A stretch of 36,621 nt of DNA from Alphaproteobacteria bacterium (GTDB lineage Bacteria; Pseudomonadota; Alphaproteobacteria; Geminicoccales; Geminicoccaceae), in assembly GCA_030431615.1 (NCBI GenBank), contig JAUIID010000028.1:1-36621 (forward strand), given 5' to 3'. Shown here in pieces: positions 1-8,965 of the stretch. The position numbers and the translations under genes were made by a program. Within the stretch, counting starts at the first letter, position 1; every line of letters begins with the position of its first letter. The notes beneath the pieces are model-generated. The model saw only the letters and a list, made by a program, of their open reading frames with translations. It was not told the origin of the DNA and did not search any database.

Positions 1-664
1 GGGCAGGATCATAGCCCGCGATCCGCCTTGCCATGTCGGGTGCCTCGAGCCCGGCGCTGTTGATGAGCACCGCGCATTCGAGCTCCATCGGCGCATCGCC
101 GCCCACCTCGAGGTGGAACCCGTCACCGGTCACGCGGGCCTGCTCCAGGCTGGCGTTGAAGGCGATCATGCCGCCGCCGTCCTCGATGTCGCCCTGGTAG
201 GCGAGCATCAGGCCGTGGCTGTCGATGATCCCGGTGGACGGCGACCAGAGTGCCCCGGTGCAGGAAAGCTCGGGCTCGAGCTCCCTGGCCCTCGCGGCAT
301 CCCAGTGCTCGAGATCGGTGACGCCGTTCTCGGCGGCCTTCAGGCGGATGCGCTCGAGCTCGGCGAGCTGGCCCTCGCTCGTGGCGACGATCAGCTTGCC
401 ACATTGGCGGTGCGGGATGCCCCGCTCGCCGCAGTAGCGATAGAGCGCCTGCTTGCCGGCGACGCACAGCCGCGCCTTGAGACTGCCGGTCGGGTAGTAG
501 ATGCCGGCATGGATGACCTCGCTGTTGCGCGAGCTCGTCTCGCTGCCGATGAGCCCATGGCGCTCGAGCACGATCACCTCGCGCCCCGATCGCGCCAGAG
601 CGGCGGCGACTGCAAGGCCGACCACGCCGGCGCCCACGACGACGCATTCGATCCGCTCGGTCAC
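1..664 (-). CDS. L-2-hydroxyglutarate oxidase-like FAD-dependent oxidoreductase (3' end outside window)
   Basis: A flavoprotein of the DAO/LhgO family, which oxidises L-2-hydroxyglutarate or a similar 2-hydroxy or amino acid and passes electrons to oxygen or quinone. The product begins [20 protein letters not shown], a Rossmann dinucleotide fold (GxGxxG) at about residues 11-16, then VLERH for the FAD ribose. The segment [20 protein letters not shown] at about 42-61 is the LhgO-type substrate-side signature. The GTG at 664-662 is chosen because GGAGG lies 9 nt upstream and the Rossmann strand follows at once. The last third or more of the protein lies beyond base 1. It follows the dehydrogenase gene after a 56-nt gap on the same strand, so co-transcription is likely. 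Family assignment is firm; the exact substrate is inference. Confidence 0.85.
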   Translation of the reverse strand, partial: MTERIECVVVGAGVVGLAVAAALARSGREVIVLERHGLIGSETSSRNSEVIHAGIYYPTGSLKARLCVAGKQALYRYCGERGIPHRQCGKLIVATSEGQLAELERIRLKAAENGVTDLEHWDAARARELEPELSCTGALWSPSTGIIDSHGLMLAYQGDIEDGGGMIAFNASLEQARVTGDGFHLEVGGDAPMELECAVLINSAGLEAPDMARRIAGYDPA

Positions 665-720
665 CCCGGTCGGCCTCCAGCACTCGCCTGTTCGGTCTGG
701 CAGGTCATGGGCAGATGTCC

Positions 721-1800
721 TCAGGCTGCATAGGCGGCACGGGTCGCATCGACGAGCGCCGGATCGACGCCGGCGGCGATCGCCGCCCCCAGGATATCGT
801 CGACGCTCTTCGCATCGAGCGGAATGCCCGACCTCCCACGGCTTTCGCGGCTCTCCAGCTCCGGCTCGCCGGGCAGGCGCACCTTGTCGAAGCCGGGTGC
901 CGGCGGCGAGGCGCGAATCCAGTCCTTGACAGATTCCACCTCGTCAATGATCGCCGCCGGGTCGCCCATGCGCGCATTGTCGATCACGATGCCGAGCACG
1001 CTGTTCAGGATGCCGCCGGATGTCTCCTCCGCCGGCTGGATGGTCCGGCCGCCGGTCAGCGCCGCGCCGAGCAGCTCGCAGAACACGGCGAGCCCGGAGC
1101 CCTTGTGCTGGCCGAAGGCCATAAGGGCGCCCTTGCGCTCGTCGACCAGCATCGTGGGATCGGTGGTCGGTCGCCCGGCGTCGTCGATGACCGAGCCTTC
1201 CGGCACCGGCACCCCCTTGTTCCTCGCCACTCGTGCCTTGCCGAAGGCGATGGCGCTGGTGGCCATGTCGAGCACCGCGGCGGGGCCGGCGGTGCCCGGC
1301 ATGGCGATGGCGAAGGGATTGGTGCCGAGCCTTGCGTCGCTGCAGCCGAAGGGCGCCTGGAAGGCCAGGTGGTCCGCCACGTTGACGAAGAAGATGCCGG
1401 TCATGCCGGCGGCGGCACACTGCTCGGCGTAGTGCCCGACCCGTCCGATATGCCCGCAGTCCCGGGTGCCGAAGACGGCCGCCCCCTGGCCCCGTGCGCG
1501 CTCGATCGCGGCTGCGGTCGTTGCCTCCATCACCCGCTGCCCGACGCCGCGTCGTGCGTCGAAGACCATGAGGGCACCGAAATCGACCAGCGTCAGGATC
1601 TCCTGATTGGGCACGATCAACCCCGCCTGCACGAGCCGGACATAGTCCGGCAGCATGCCCACCCCATGGCTGTCGTGGCCGCTGAGATTGGCCAGCACCA
1701 GATGAGCGGCGACGATCCGGGCTTCCTCCGGGGCGCTGCCGAGCGCCAGCATGGTGGCCTCGGCCAGTCGCTCCAGCTGCTCGGCCTTCAGAGTGTGCAT
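721..1800 (-). CDS. Malate/L-lactate dehydrogenase family (Ldh/YlbC type) NAD(P)-dependent oxidoreductase
   Basis: A 359-residue member of the malate/L-lactate/ureidoglycolate dehydrogenase family, a cytoplasmic NAD(P)-dependent 2-hydroxyacid oxidoreductase unrelated to classical Rossmann malate dehydrogenase. The motif [11 protein letters not shown] at about residues 40-50 carries the family's catalytic His region; later KVRLPGEPE and the glycine-rich [11 protein letters not shown] also fit. ATG at 1800 is preferred because AGGGA lies just upstream; an in-frame GTG at 1833 would add 11 residues with no convincing ribosome site. The neighbour downstream is an LhgO-like oxidase, so a hydroxyacid/oxoacid pathway is plausible. 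The substrate (malate, lactate, 2,3-diketogulonate, ureidoglycolate) cannot be told from sequence alone. Confidence 0.9.
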   Translation of the reverse strand: MHTLKAEQLERLAEATMLALGSAPEEARIVAAHLVLANLSGHDSHGVGMLPDYVRLVQAGLIVPNQEILTLVDFGALMVFDARRGVGQRVMEATTAAAIERARGQGAAVFGTRDCGHIGRVGHYAEQCAAAGMTGIFFVNVADHLAFQAPFGCSDARLGTNPFAIAMPGTAGPAAVLDMATSAIAFGKARVARNKGVPVPEGSVIDDAGRPTTDPTMLVDERKGALMAFGQHKGSGLAVFCELLGAALTGGRTIQPAEETSGGILNSVLGIVIDNARMGDPAAIIDEVESVKDWIRASPPAPGFDKVRLPGEPELESRESRGRSGIPLDAKSVDDILGAAIAAGVDPALVDATRAAYAA

Positions 1801-1859
1801 CTCGTTCCCTAAGCTTGCGTTAACAACGGACACCGACGAGTCGCTTCCGGGCGCTTCGC

Positions 1860-2717
1860 TTATCCTGTCCGTGTCGCTGTCGGCAAGACGGTCCCGTCCG
1901 GCCCGGCGACGCTGGCGAGCGCCCGTAGCGAGCGGGCAACGAGATCACGATGCAGGAGGGGCGGGGCGGCGAGCAGCCCGGCATGGCGTGGCGAGGCGCG
2001 GTTCAGAAGCAGGGCGCCGCCCGAGCGGTCGGAAACCATGCCGCCGGCTTCCGCCAGCACCAGCATGGCCGCCGCGATGTCCCAGTCGTGACTGTAGCGC
2101 CAGGAGAAGTAGGCATCGAACCGGCCGGCAGCGACCAGCGCCATCTTGTAGGCGAGCGAACCGATCGTGCTGAGCTCGGCCTCGGGCAGCATGGGCCGGA
2201 AGTCGCGGGTCCGCCGCTCGCCGGCGCTGAGCACGATCCGCGCAGCGGCGCCGAACGCCGGCTCGCGAACCTTCAGGGCCCGCCCGTTCAGCGTGGCCCC
2301 CCGCCCGGCCACCGCCTCGAAATGCTCGCCCGTCGCCGGATTGAGGAGGCTGCCGAGTACCGGCCTGTCGCCGGCCACCAGGGCGACGCAGATGGTGAAT
2401 TCCGGCTTGCCGGCGGCAAAGCTGCGCGTGCCGTCGATCGGATCGACCACCCAGACGAGGTCGGCATCGTGGCGCCGGCCGTCATCGGCGCTCTCCTCGG
2501 AGAGCCACGCCGCGGCGGGTACCAGCGCGCAGAGCGCCGCATGCAGGTGCCGGTCGACGGCGAGATCGGTCTCGGTGACCAGTTGTCCGGGGGATTTTTC
2601 CCAGCTTCTGCCCTGCCGGCCGAAATGCTCCATGGCGATCCCGCCCGCGGCCCGCACCGCGTCGCCGACCGCCGGCAGCAGCGCCTCATGGTCGATATGC
2701 GAGGCCTTGCCCGTCAT
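1860..2717 (-). CDS. Inositol monophosphatase superfamily phosphatase, CysQ-like
   Basis: A 285-residue Mg-dependent, Li-sensitive-type phosphatase. Family landmarks in order: LVTETD at 46-51, the acidic pair SEES at 73-76, the metal-binding core VDPIDGT at 91-97 (Asp92, Asp95, Thr97), and [15 protein letters not shown] from 212 (Asp213). The text [12 protein letters not shown] after the core resembles CysQ, the 3'(2'),5'-bisphosphate nucleotidase that clears PAP during sulfate assimilation. Inositol-1-phosphatase and histidinol-phosphatase of the same fold cannot be excluded. ATG at 2717 overlaps the ubiD stop as ATGA, implying translational coupling. A longer frame runs upstream to 2987 but lies inside ubiD and lacks family sequence. 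Confidence 0.85.
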   Translation of the reverse strand: MTGKASHIDHEALLPAVGDAVRAAGGIAMEHFGRQGRSWEKSPGQLVTETDLAVDRHLHAALCALVPAAAWLSEESADDGRRHDADLVWVVDPIDGTRSFAAGKPEFTICVALVAGDRPVLGSLLNPATGEHFEAVAGRGATLNGRALKVREPAFGAAARIVLSAGERRTRDFRPMLPEAELSTIGSLAYKMALVAAGRFDAYFSWRYSHDWDIAAAMLVLAEAGGMVSDRSGGALLLNRASPRHAGLLAAPPLLHRDLVARSLRALASVAGPDGTVLPTATRTG

Positions 2718-4207
2718 CGCCAGATCGATCGGCCGCTGCCAGGCAGGCCATAGCGCTGCCACTTTTTCGTCACCTTCTCGACGATGTCCTCGGCCATGCG
2801 GATCTTGGTGCCCCATTCGCGCCGGGTCTCCGGGGGCCACTTGTTCGTCGCATCGATGCCGAGCTTGCCGCCGAGGCCTGATTCGGGCGATGCGAAGTCG
2901 AGATAGTCGATCGGCGTGCCGTCGACGACGGTCAGGTCGCGACCGGGATCGACCCGGGTCGAGATCGCCCAGATCACGTCGACCCACGAACGGGCGTCGA
3001 TGTCGTCGTCCACGACGATGACGAACTTCGTGTACATGAACTGCCGCAGGTAGGACCAGACGCCCATCATGATGCGTTTGGCGTGGCCCGGGTAGGCCTT
3101 CCTGATGGATACGACCGCGACGCGATAGGAGCAGCCCTCGGGCGGCAGCCAGAAATCCACGATCTCGGGGAACTGCTGCTGGAGGAGTGGCACGAACACA
3201 TCGTTCAGCGCCTCACCAAGCACGGAGGGCTCGTCCGGCGGCCGACCGGTGAAAGTCGAGTGGTAGATCGGATCGCGACGCATGGTGATGGCTGTGACCC
3301 GGAAGACGGGGAAAGGCTCGACCGAATTGTAATAGCCGGTGTGATCGCCGTAGGGCCCCTCGTCGGCGGTCTCGTCGAGGCTGACTTCGCCTTCGATGAC
3401 GATCTCGGCGGTCGCCGGCACCTTGAGCGGCTGGCTGACGCAGTCGACCAGCTCGACCCTCTGACCACGCAGGAGGCCCGCGAACTGGTATTCCGACATG
3501 GTCTCCGGCACCGGCGTCACCGCAGCGATCGTGGTGCCGGGGTCGGCGCCGAGGACGGCGGCCGCTGGCAGGGGCTCCCGCCGTTCCTCCTTCCAGCGGC
3601 GATGCTGCTGGGCACCCCCGCGATGCTTCAGCCAGCGCATGATGGTCCGGTCGTGCTCCAGGACCTGCATCCGGTAAATGCCGAGATTGAAACCATCCTC
3701 GCGGCTGCTGCCCGGCCCCCTGGTCACCACCAGGGGCCAGGTAATCAGTGGCGCCGGCTCGCCGGGCCAGCAGGTCTGGACCGGCAGGCGGCCGAGGTCG
3801 ATCTCGGCGCCACGCCAGACGATCTCCTGACAGCTGGCGCGGGCGACGTGTTTCGGTCGCATGGCGAGTGCCGCCTTCATGAGCGGCGCCATCTCGAGCG
3901 CCTCCCTGAAGCTGTCGGGCGGCTGCGGCTGACGAAAGAACGCGAGCATCTCGCCGACGGCACGCAACTCATTCGGCTCTCGGCCAATGCCCCAGGCAAC
4001 ACGCTCGACCGTGCCGTAGAGGTTGACGAGCACCGGCAGGCTCGTTCCCTCGACCTTGGTAAAAAGCGCGGCAGGACCCTGCTCGGCAAGCAGTCGGGTC
4101 TGGATCTCGGTCATCTCGAGTTCTGTCGAAACGGGCTCCGCCACGCGGACCAACCGGCCGCGCGCCTCGAGATGCGCCATGAAAGACCGCAGGTCCGCAA
4201 ATGCCAT
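2714..4207 (-). CDS. ubiD: UbiD family prenylated-FMN-dependent decarboxylase (3-octaprenyl-4-hydroxybenzoate carboxy-lyase)
   Basis: From the ATG at 4207 the product is 497 residues, the same length as E. coli UbiD as I recall it. UbiD removes the carboxylate of 3-polyprenyl-4-hydroxybenzoate in ubiquinone synthesis using prenylated FMN made by UbiX (no ubiX is in this window). Visible motifs: NLGIYRMQV at 174-182 (cofactor side) and [11 protein letters not shown] at 283-293, the invariant acid-rich UbiD signature. The C-terminus has [12 protein letters not shown], also typical. A longer frame to 4282 adds a low-complexity leader and is not favoured, although no strong ribosome site is seen at 4207. 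The stop overlaps the next gene as ATGA. Related aromatic-acid decarboxylases share the fold, but the length and motifs favour UbiD proper. Confidence 0.92.
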   Translation of the reverse strand: MAFADLRSFMAHLEARGRLVRVAEPVSTELEMTEIQTRLLAEQGPAALFTKVEGTSLPVLVNLYGTVERVAWGIGREPNELRAVGEMLAFFRQPQPPDSFREALEMAPLMKAALAMRPKHVARASCQEIVWRGAEIDLGRLPVQTCWPGEPAPLITWPLVVTRGPGSSREDGFNLGIYRMQVLEHDRTIMRWLKHRGGAQQHRRWKEERREPLPAAAVLGADPGTTIAAVTPVPETMSEYQFAGLLRGQRVELVDCVSQPLKVPATAEIVIEGEVSLDETADEGPYGDHTGYYNSVEPFPVFRVTAITMRRDPIYHSTFTGRPPDEPSVLGEALNDVFVPLLQQQFPEIVDFWLPPEGCSYRVAVVSIRKAYPGHAKRIMMGVWSYLRQFMYTKFVIVVDDDIDARSWVDVIWAISTRVDPGRDLTVVDGTPIDYLDFASPESGLGGKLGIDATNKWPPETRREWGTKIRMAEDIVEKVTKKWQRYGLPGSGRSIWR

Positions 4208-4544
4208 GAACTCAGCTGCCCCGATGGCGGATCGAATGAGCCAGTGAAGGCATGGGGCCGGAGGCAGGCGGTGCGCCGCCATGCATGGGCAGGACTGTGA
4301 TCAGAGGCACCATATCTCACGCGAACTGTGAAGGCCGGACAGGGTCGTTGCACCGGGCCGCCGCATGCTCCGGCTCGAGGGAACATCGGCTGCAACGGAC
4401 AACTGACACAATGCACGCTTAGCGATGGACGCGCCACTATGCGACTATCGTGCCTCCACGACGTCCCCGGTCGCGATTCCGGCAATCAGTAGCGGCCGCC
4501 CTCACACAGGAGGTCCAACCGCATGTCTGCTGTCGGGCGGCAGG
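4208..4544. other. Intergenic region between ubiD start and Hpt gene stop (337 bp)
   Basis: No open frame here looks protein-like: frames across it give Arg/Pro/Ser-rich text typical of antisense or non-coding GC-rich DNA. It should hold the ubiD promoter on the minus strand, but I cannot point to a convincing -35/-10 pair. No terminator with a T-run is seen after the Hpt gene. Confidence 0.5.
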
Positions 4545-4865
4545 TCATGCGGTGACCAGACATTTTGCGCAGGCCGTCAATTCGGTCAGGAGCGTTTCGA
4601 TCTTGGCGGAGGGAGGATTGCCTTGCTCGGCTGCCGCCTCCAGCGCCGCCGCAGTCTCCGCCAGAGCGAGGAATCCAAACGTGCCGGCAGAGCCGGCAAG
4701 CTGATGCGCCTCGCGCCTCAGCTCGTCCAGTTGGCCGCTCCCTCGCCCGGCCCGCCATGCTGTGGCGAGCTCGTGGATGCACGCGAGGCGATCCTGGGTG
4801 CGGGCCGCGAAGCGTTCCCTGAGCTCAGCCAGCGGATCAAGTGGACGAAGGGACGACGGCGGCAT
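4545..4865 (-). CDS. Hpt-domain histidine phosphotransfer protein
   Basis: A 106-residue stand-alone Hpt protein, which relays phosphate between receiver domains. The signature REAHQLAGSAGTFGF sits at 51-65, so His54 is the phospho-acceptor, followed by the expected helical LALAETAAALEAAAE. The rest is a four-helix bundle by pattern. ATG at 4865 lies inside the 3' end of the response regulator gene (29-bp overlap), so the two are probably translated together. Together with the receiver-kinase hybrid upstream it makes a complete His-Asp-His-Asp relay set, but the final output regulator is not in the window. Confidence 0.88.
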   Translation of the reverse strand: MPPSSLRPLDPLAELRERFAARTQDRLACIHELATAWRAGRGSGQLDELRREAHQLAGSAGTFGFLALAETAAALEAAAEQGNPPSAKIETLLTELTACAKCLVTA

Positions 4866-5283
4866 GAAGTAGCCTCAGCTGTTGCGCCAATGTGAGGGGA
4901 TCGAAGGGCTTGGCGATGACGCCCAGTGCACCACGTGCCAGATAGTCGGCGCGGTGATGGGGCTGGATCCTGGCAGTCATGAAGACCACCGGAACCAGGC
5001 GATTGCGCGGATCGAGGCGCAGCCGTGCCAGGGTCTCGAGGCCGTCCATGCCCGGCATCATGACGTCGAGGAGCACGAGATCCGGATCGATCGCCGGCAA
5101 TGCTTCGAGCGCTGCGTGACCACAGTCGCAGCAGGTGACGGCGAGCCCGCCGACGTGGCCCAGAGCCAGTTCGATCACGGCACGAATATCGGGATCATCC
5201 TCCACGGCGACCACCCGGGACATTGCCCGGCGCTGACCGCTGTCCCCTGTCGATCGAAATCGATTGGCCGTCGGGCCCAGCAT
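4837..5283 (-). CDS. Single-domain response regulator (CheY-like receiver)
   Basis: A 148-residue frame with one receiver domain and no output domain. The acidic pair is ED-D at 28-30, the phospho-acceptor Asp73 is in LVLLDVMMPGMDG, the switch Thr103 is in VVFMTAR and Lys125 is in IAKPFDP, so all catalytic residues are present. The start is uncertain. ATG at 5283 is 3 nt after the kinase stop but gives a 20-residue tail of odd composition; ATG at 5223 begins MSRVVAVEDD, right at the first beta strand. Neither has a good ribosome site. The gene overlaps the Hpt gene by 29 bp and probably acts as a phosphate shuttle in the same relay. Confidence 0.88.
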   Translation of the reverse strand: MLGPTANRFRSTGDSGQRRAMSRVVAVEDDPDIRAVIELALGHVGGLAVTCCDCGHAALEALPAIDPDLVLLDVMMPGMDGLETLARLRLDPRNRLVPVVFMTARIQPHHRADYLARGALGVIAKPFDPLTLAQQLRLLHAAVVPSST

Positions 5284-5286
5284 GGC

Positions 5287-6771
5287 TCAGGCGGCCAACG
5301 GCAGGCCGATGCGCAGGCACCCGCCATTCTTGCGTTCGGCTCCGAGTTCCACGACGCCTCCCTGCCCATCGATCAGACGCTTGACGATAGCGAGGCCGAG
5401 ACCACCGCCGCAGCCATGCCTCGAAGCAGCGCTGTCGGCATGCCCGGGTCTTTCGAGAACGGTGGCGACCGGCATGGCGTGAAAGCAGAACCCGCTATGG
5501 GCGACCTCGATCCAGGCGCGATCGGCGATGGCCCGAATGGCGAACTCGACCGAGCCGCCGACCGGCGAGGATTTGATGGCTTCGGCGATCAGACAGTCCA
5601 TGGCCTGGCGCAGCTTTGCAGCATCGCAAAGACAGTCGAAGTCTGTCGAAGGCGTGAGCACCTGCATTCTGACGCCGGCCGCGTCGGCTGCCTCGCGATG
5701 GGCGGCGACGGTGACACTCAGAAAGGAAGCGAGGGAAAAGCGGGCAGGCACAAACGGGACGACACCACTCTCCAGACGATCCAGATCGAGCAGGTTGTCG
5801 ATCATCCGGGCGAGGCGCTCGGCATTTCGCCCGGCGCTTTCCAGCAACTGCACCGCCGCATCGGATGGCGGGTGATCCAGAAGACCGGGGAGGAGGCCGA
5901 GCGAACCGCGGATGGCGGTCAGCGGCGTCCGCAACTCATGGCCGAGAACGGAGACGATCTCGTCCTTCAGACGCTCGAGCCTGCCATGCTCGGATTCGTC
6001 GCGCAAAATGCCGAAGGCCCCTTCCATCTTGCCCCGCTTGTCGCGGCGAACCCGGGCTTCGAAGATCAGGTCGACAGGCGCATCGCCGGGGCGCAACGCC
6101 TCGTTGTCGAACAGGCGGCAGGCGACGCTGTCCTTGCCCGCCTGGAGCGCCCGCCAACAATGCCGGAGCCTGAGCCGCGCCGTCCTGGGCAAGTTCCGCA
6201 GGAGCTCACCCAACGGCCAGAACGAGGCCACCGGAGTGTGGCCGAGCAGCCGCGCTGCCTCGCCCGAGAGCTCCACTGTGGGTCTGCCGGCCCGCAAGCT
6301 CCAATGCCCGAGCCGAGCAAGCCTCTGGGCCTCCTCGAGCTGTTGTTCACGCTCGTGCAATGCCGTGACCAGGCGCTGGCGTTCGACCGCTGTAGTCAGC
6401 ATTCGGCCCAAGAGATGTGGAGCAAGCCCACCCTTGGGGAGGAAATCCTCGGCGCCCCGGAGAATGGCCGCACGGGCAAACAACCGGTCATCGGCGCGTT
6501 GGCCGCTGAGCACGATGATTGCGGCACTCCCGGCCGACTCCCGCATCGTGGCCAGCAGATCGACGCCGCGTGCATCCGGCAGCAGGAGATCCAGGAGCAC
6601 CGCGTCGAAGCGCTGTTCGACGAGCGCCCCCAGGGCCGCATCGAGACGCTGCACCCATGTGACGGAGATGTCGGCACAGTCCCGAAGCTGCTCGTGAACC
6701 AGACGCGCGTCCGCGGCATTGTCTTCGATCAGCAGCACGCTGATTCCATTGTCGCCGTACGGCTCGTGCAT
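5287..6771 (-). CDS. Receiver-histidine kinase hybrid with degenerate ATP-binding motifs
   Basis: A 494-residue soluble protein with no membrane segment. Residues 10-125 are an intact receiver (Glu16/Asp17, phospho-Asp61 in VLLDLLLPD, Ser89, Lys113). A coiled segment and a PAS-like middle (about 130-260) follow. HisKA is at 268-335 with phospho-His278 in VLGHELRTPLTAI. The C-terminal HATPase region is recognisable but odd. The N box reads MDCLIAEAIKSSP, with Glu397 where Asn is expected, and the G1 box reads VAHSGFCF where DxGxG is expected. The G2 box GGGLGLAIVKRL at 455-466 remains. The protein may therefore accept phosphate but not bind ATP. It heads the kinase-regulator-Hpt operon (3-nt gap to the next gene). 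A CtrA-type box lies 70 bp upstream. Confidence 0.9.
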   Translation of the reverse strand: MHEPYGDNGISVLLIEDNAADARLVHEQLRDCADISVTWVQRLDAALGALVEQRFDAVLLDLLLPDARGVDLLATMRESAGSAAIIVLSGQRADDRLFARAAILRGAEDFLPKGGLAPHLLGRMLTTAVERQRLVTALHEREQQLEEAQRLARLGHWSLRAGRPTVELSGEAARLLGHTPVASFWPLGELLRNLPRTARLRLRHCWRALQAGKDSVACRLFDNEALRPGDAPVDLIFEARVRRDKRGKMEGAFGILRDESEHGRLERLKDEIVSVLGHELRTPLTAIRGSLGLLPGLLDHPPSDAAVQLLESAGRNAERLARMIDNLLDLDRLESGVVPFVPARFSLASFLSVTVAAHREAADAAGVRMQVLTPSTDFDCLCDAAKLRQAMDCLIAEAIKSSPVGGSVEFAIRAIADRAWIEVAHSGFCFHAMPVATVLERPGHADSAASRHGCGGGLGLAIVKRLIDGQGGVVELGAERKNGGCLRIGLPLAA

Positions 6772-6840
6772 CGGGACTCGCGCAGCAGATGGCGTGGCAG
6801 GACGGAGCGGCGGCTCCTCAGGGAAGTTGCCATGCCGGGC

Positions 6841-6855
6841 TTAATGTATGGTTAA
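6841..6855 (-). promoter_or_regulatory. Perfect CtrA-type binding box upstream of the histidine kinase gene
   Basis: The minus strand reads TTAACCATACATTAA, exactly TTAA-N7-TTAA, and contains TTAACCAT, the half-site form reported for rhizobial CtrA. It lies 70 bp upstream of the kinase ATG and about 120 bp downstream of the terminase stop, in a GC-rich setting where such an AT-rich symmetric word is unlikely by chance. CtrA is the alphaproteobacterial cell-cycle/motility regulator. That CtrA binds here is inference. Confidence 0.65.
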
Positions 6856-6972
6856 AGGGCAAAACCGCAGGTCTCTCCCCGCAGCTTGCGGAACAGCATG
6901 AGGCGAGGTGCTGGAGCGCCGGTTCGCGGAGAGATCCGAAATCGACCGGGCAGAGGCCGCGACAAGTGCCGG

Positions 6973-8490
6973 TCAGATGGCGAACTCGGTGTTCGCGTGA
7001 AAGCCACTTCCGGTCGACCGCGATCCGGCGGCGCCGGCGTATCGCCTGCTGCCGACTGTCACGGGCTGCTCGAGTATGGCACCGCTGACGGCATCGAGCC
7101 CGTCATCGCGGGCGGAGGAATCCGGCGCCCACTCGTGCATCTCCTCGAAAAAGCCGCTCTCGGCAACCGACTGGTGAACCAGAAGATGACTGGCGGCGAG
7201 GATCGGATCGAGCGCCTGCAGGATCCGCTCTGCCTTGTTTCTGGTCGAGTGGCGCTCGACCAGGGTCAACCTGGATGCCCTGCCCCTCAGCTCCCGCCGC
7301 ACGAGGCCCGGCAGGAAGCGCCCGATACCGTTCGTCTCGATGAACAGCCGGGTCTGATGCAGCGACTCTGCGAATGCGATGGCTTGCCGCACCAACTGGG
7401 TCGCTTCGTCCGACTCCTCCAGGTCCTTGGGCGAGAACTGCAGGTAGCGAAGCGCGTGCAGCCAGTATTTGCCCTGCCGATCGATCAGCACGACGGCAAT
7501 GGCACTGCGATCACCACGACCAGGCCGTCCATAGGCCGGATCCCACCAGCAGACGCTGGAAACCATCGGCGTGTCACCGATCGAGAGTGTCAGTTCCCTG
7601 TTTGCGAAAGCGGCGTGCAACGGATCGGCGTAGGTGACCAACCGGCCCGGATCGAGCTTGGCGGCGCGTGCCGGAGTCGGCTCCAGCAGCATCTGGCTGC
7701 GAAACCGGTGTGGACCCGCCTCGCGTCGCAGAGCGTCGATGGTGGCCGCTGGAAAGCGCTCTGGCCATGCACTCTCACCATGTTGGTTCACCAGTGGAAT
7801 GCACAGTCTACGAAAGCCCTCCAGAAATGCCTGTTCCTCTCCGATCTCGGCGCGTGGCGAATTGGCATATATCGAATAGTAGCTATGGGGTGTTCCCACA
7901 TAAATCTGGAAACCAGTTGGCACCAGCACGAAGTTGATCTCGGCCAAACGTTGGCGCAGCAGGCTACGATTGAGTGGCGTACTGCACGTCCTCGGCACTT
8001 CGACATCATCGCAAATGATGACGTCGGCGCGAGTGCCGGTGAAATTTCCGGCAATACCGCGGGCCAGCACGGACGGATCGCGGTGATCGCGGCTACGCCG
8101 AACCGTGAACTGACTGGACGTCCACAGCTCCGCACGGGGAGGCACCAGATGCCTCGCCGCCGGATGCATCTCAATTATTCTTCGAATGCTCCGGCTCATT
8201 TTGTCGGCGAGCGCCTGATCGGCAGAAAGTATCAGAATCCTGAGATTTGGGTTATAAGTCAACAGCCAAGACACGAACAACCCAACGATTGTCGACTTTC
8301 CCGCATCTCGAAATACCATTAGCAGCAAACGACTACAACCGTTTACCCAACCCTCCTGCAACCACTGAGCAACGGTAAGATGAATTTCAGGCGTATTGAG
8401 TTGTTGGATCTTGTTCCATAGAACGACGAACTCGGGGAAGCTGATGAACTTCTTCGTCTTGAGTTCATTTTTTGGCAAGAGCGTTTCCAC
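6973..8490 (-). CDS. Phage terminase large subunit (T7-like)
   Basis: A 505-residue two-domain packaging motor. The N-terminal ATPase has an altered Walker A, FRDAGKST at 60-67 (Lys65), and Walker B VIICDD at 157-162. The C-terminal RNase-H-type nuclease has CWWDPAYG at 314-321 (Asp317), LFIETNG further on, and a final acidic DDGLDAVSG. All key residues are present, so the protein could be active. The start is a GTG at 8490 with a weak ribosome site. The gene is last in the virion operon, 40 nt after the gp14-like gene, the position terminase holds in T7-like phages. No small terminase subunit is found beside it. The first 250 bp or so are less GC-rich than the rest. Confidence 0.92.
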   Translation of the reverse strand: METLLPKNELKTKKFISFPEFVVLWNKIQQLNTPEIHLTVAQWLQEGWVNGCSRLLLMVFRDAGKSTIVGLFVSWLLTYNPNLRILILSADQALADKMSRSIRRIIEMHPAARHLVPPRAELWTSSQFTVRRSRDHRDPSVLARGIAGNFTGTRADVIICDDVEVPRTCSTPLNRSLLRQRLAEINFVLVPTGFQIYVGTPHSYYSIYANSPRAEIGEEQAFLEGFRRLCIPLVNQHGESAWPERFPAATIDALRREAGPHRFRSQMLLEPTPARAAKLDPGRLVTYADPLHAAFANRELTLSIGDTPMVSSVCWWDPAYGRPGRGDRSAIAVVLIDRQGKYWLHALRYLQFSPKDLEESDEATQLVRQAIAFAESLHQTRLFIETNGIGRFLPGLVRRELRGRASRLTLVERHSTRNKAERILQALDPILAASHLLVHQSVAESGFFEEMHEWAPDSSARDDGLDAVSGAILEQPVTVGSRRYAGAAGSRSTGSGFHANTEFAI

Positions 8491-8530
8491 AATCTACTCA
8501 GCTAGCGCCATCATTTCACGATTGGCATGA

Positions 8531-8965
8531 TTACCCGAGCAGGCTCCGCCGACTGCCACTGGCGCCGGCATTTCCGGCAATCGACCCCAGGAGCCGATTG
8601 GTCGTCGTCAGCAGGTTGTTGCTTCGACGGGCGCCGAATGTTTCATTGATCTCCTTTACTTTCTGGGCGGCAGCTTCCCGGCGGGCCCTGACGTCGAGCT
8701 CAGCTTCGCGCTCGAGGCCACGCAGGATCGCATCAATTGATCCACCGGTCGTTGCCGTGCCGGCGGCCCCGGCGCGCACGCGTTCGCTGGCGAGCCGGCG
8801 GCGCAGGGCATCGGCCTGCAACCTTTCGTTTTCCGTGCTCGACCGCATGATCGCGGCGATCTGGCGGTCGCGCTCCGCCTTGGCTTCCTTGCTCTCCTGT
8901 CGCATTGCCTGCTGGCCGAGCGCGAGGTTCAGCCCGACGCCGGCAAGACTGTTCATTCCACCCAT
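8531..8965 (-). CDS. Small phage virion protein, coiled-coil (possible T7 gp14-like internal protein)
   Basis: A 144-residue protein beginning MGGMNSLAGVGLNLALGQQA, then a long charged, probably coiled-coil stretch (about 20-60: QESKEAKAERDRQIAAIM onward), then AGTATTGGSIDAILRGLEREA and a second charged helix. The Gly/Thr-rich hinge between helices resembles gp14-type internal core proteins of podoviruses, which help eject DNA; this is pattern memory, not a search. ATG at 8965 overlaps the preceding stop as TGATG, which fixes the start; an upstream extension to 9067 lies inside the neighbour and is not favoured. Gp15- and gp16-like partners that normally follow are missing here. Confidence 0.7.
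   Translation of the reverse strand: MGGMNSLAGVGLNLALGQQAMRQESKEAKAERDRQIAAIMRSSTENERLQADALRRRLASERVRAGAAGTATTGGSIDAILRGLEREAELDVRARREAAAQKVKEINETFGARRSNNLLTTTNRLLGSIAGNAGASGSRRSLLG

Noticed and set aside
1809-1823. Second CtrA-type box (CTAA-N7-TTAA) before the malate/lactate dehydrogenase-family gene
   Set aside because: One mismatch in a half-site, and it lies only 9 bp before the chosen start codon, too close for a usual activator site. Kept only as a note.
4508-4555. Leader peptide with a perfect AGGAGGT site (start 4522, MSAVGRQVMR then stop)
   Set aside because: A ten-codon frame on the plus strand with no downstream plus-strand gene to regulate; it runs antisense into the Hpt gene end. 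Probably chance.
4882-6855. 657-residue open frame on the plus strand
   Set aside because: It is the antisense shadow of the kinase and response-regulator genes, which show full domain motifs on the minus strand.
6870-6920. Intrinsic terminator after the terminase gene
   Set aside because: CCGCA-AGC-TGCGG gives only a 5-bp stem and the TTTT that follows is 14 nt further on, so it does not form a standard terminator.
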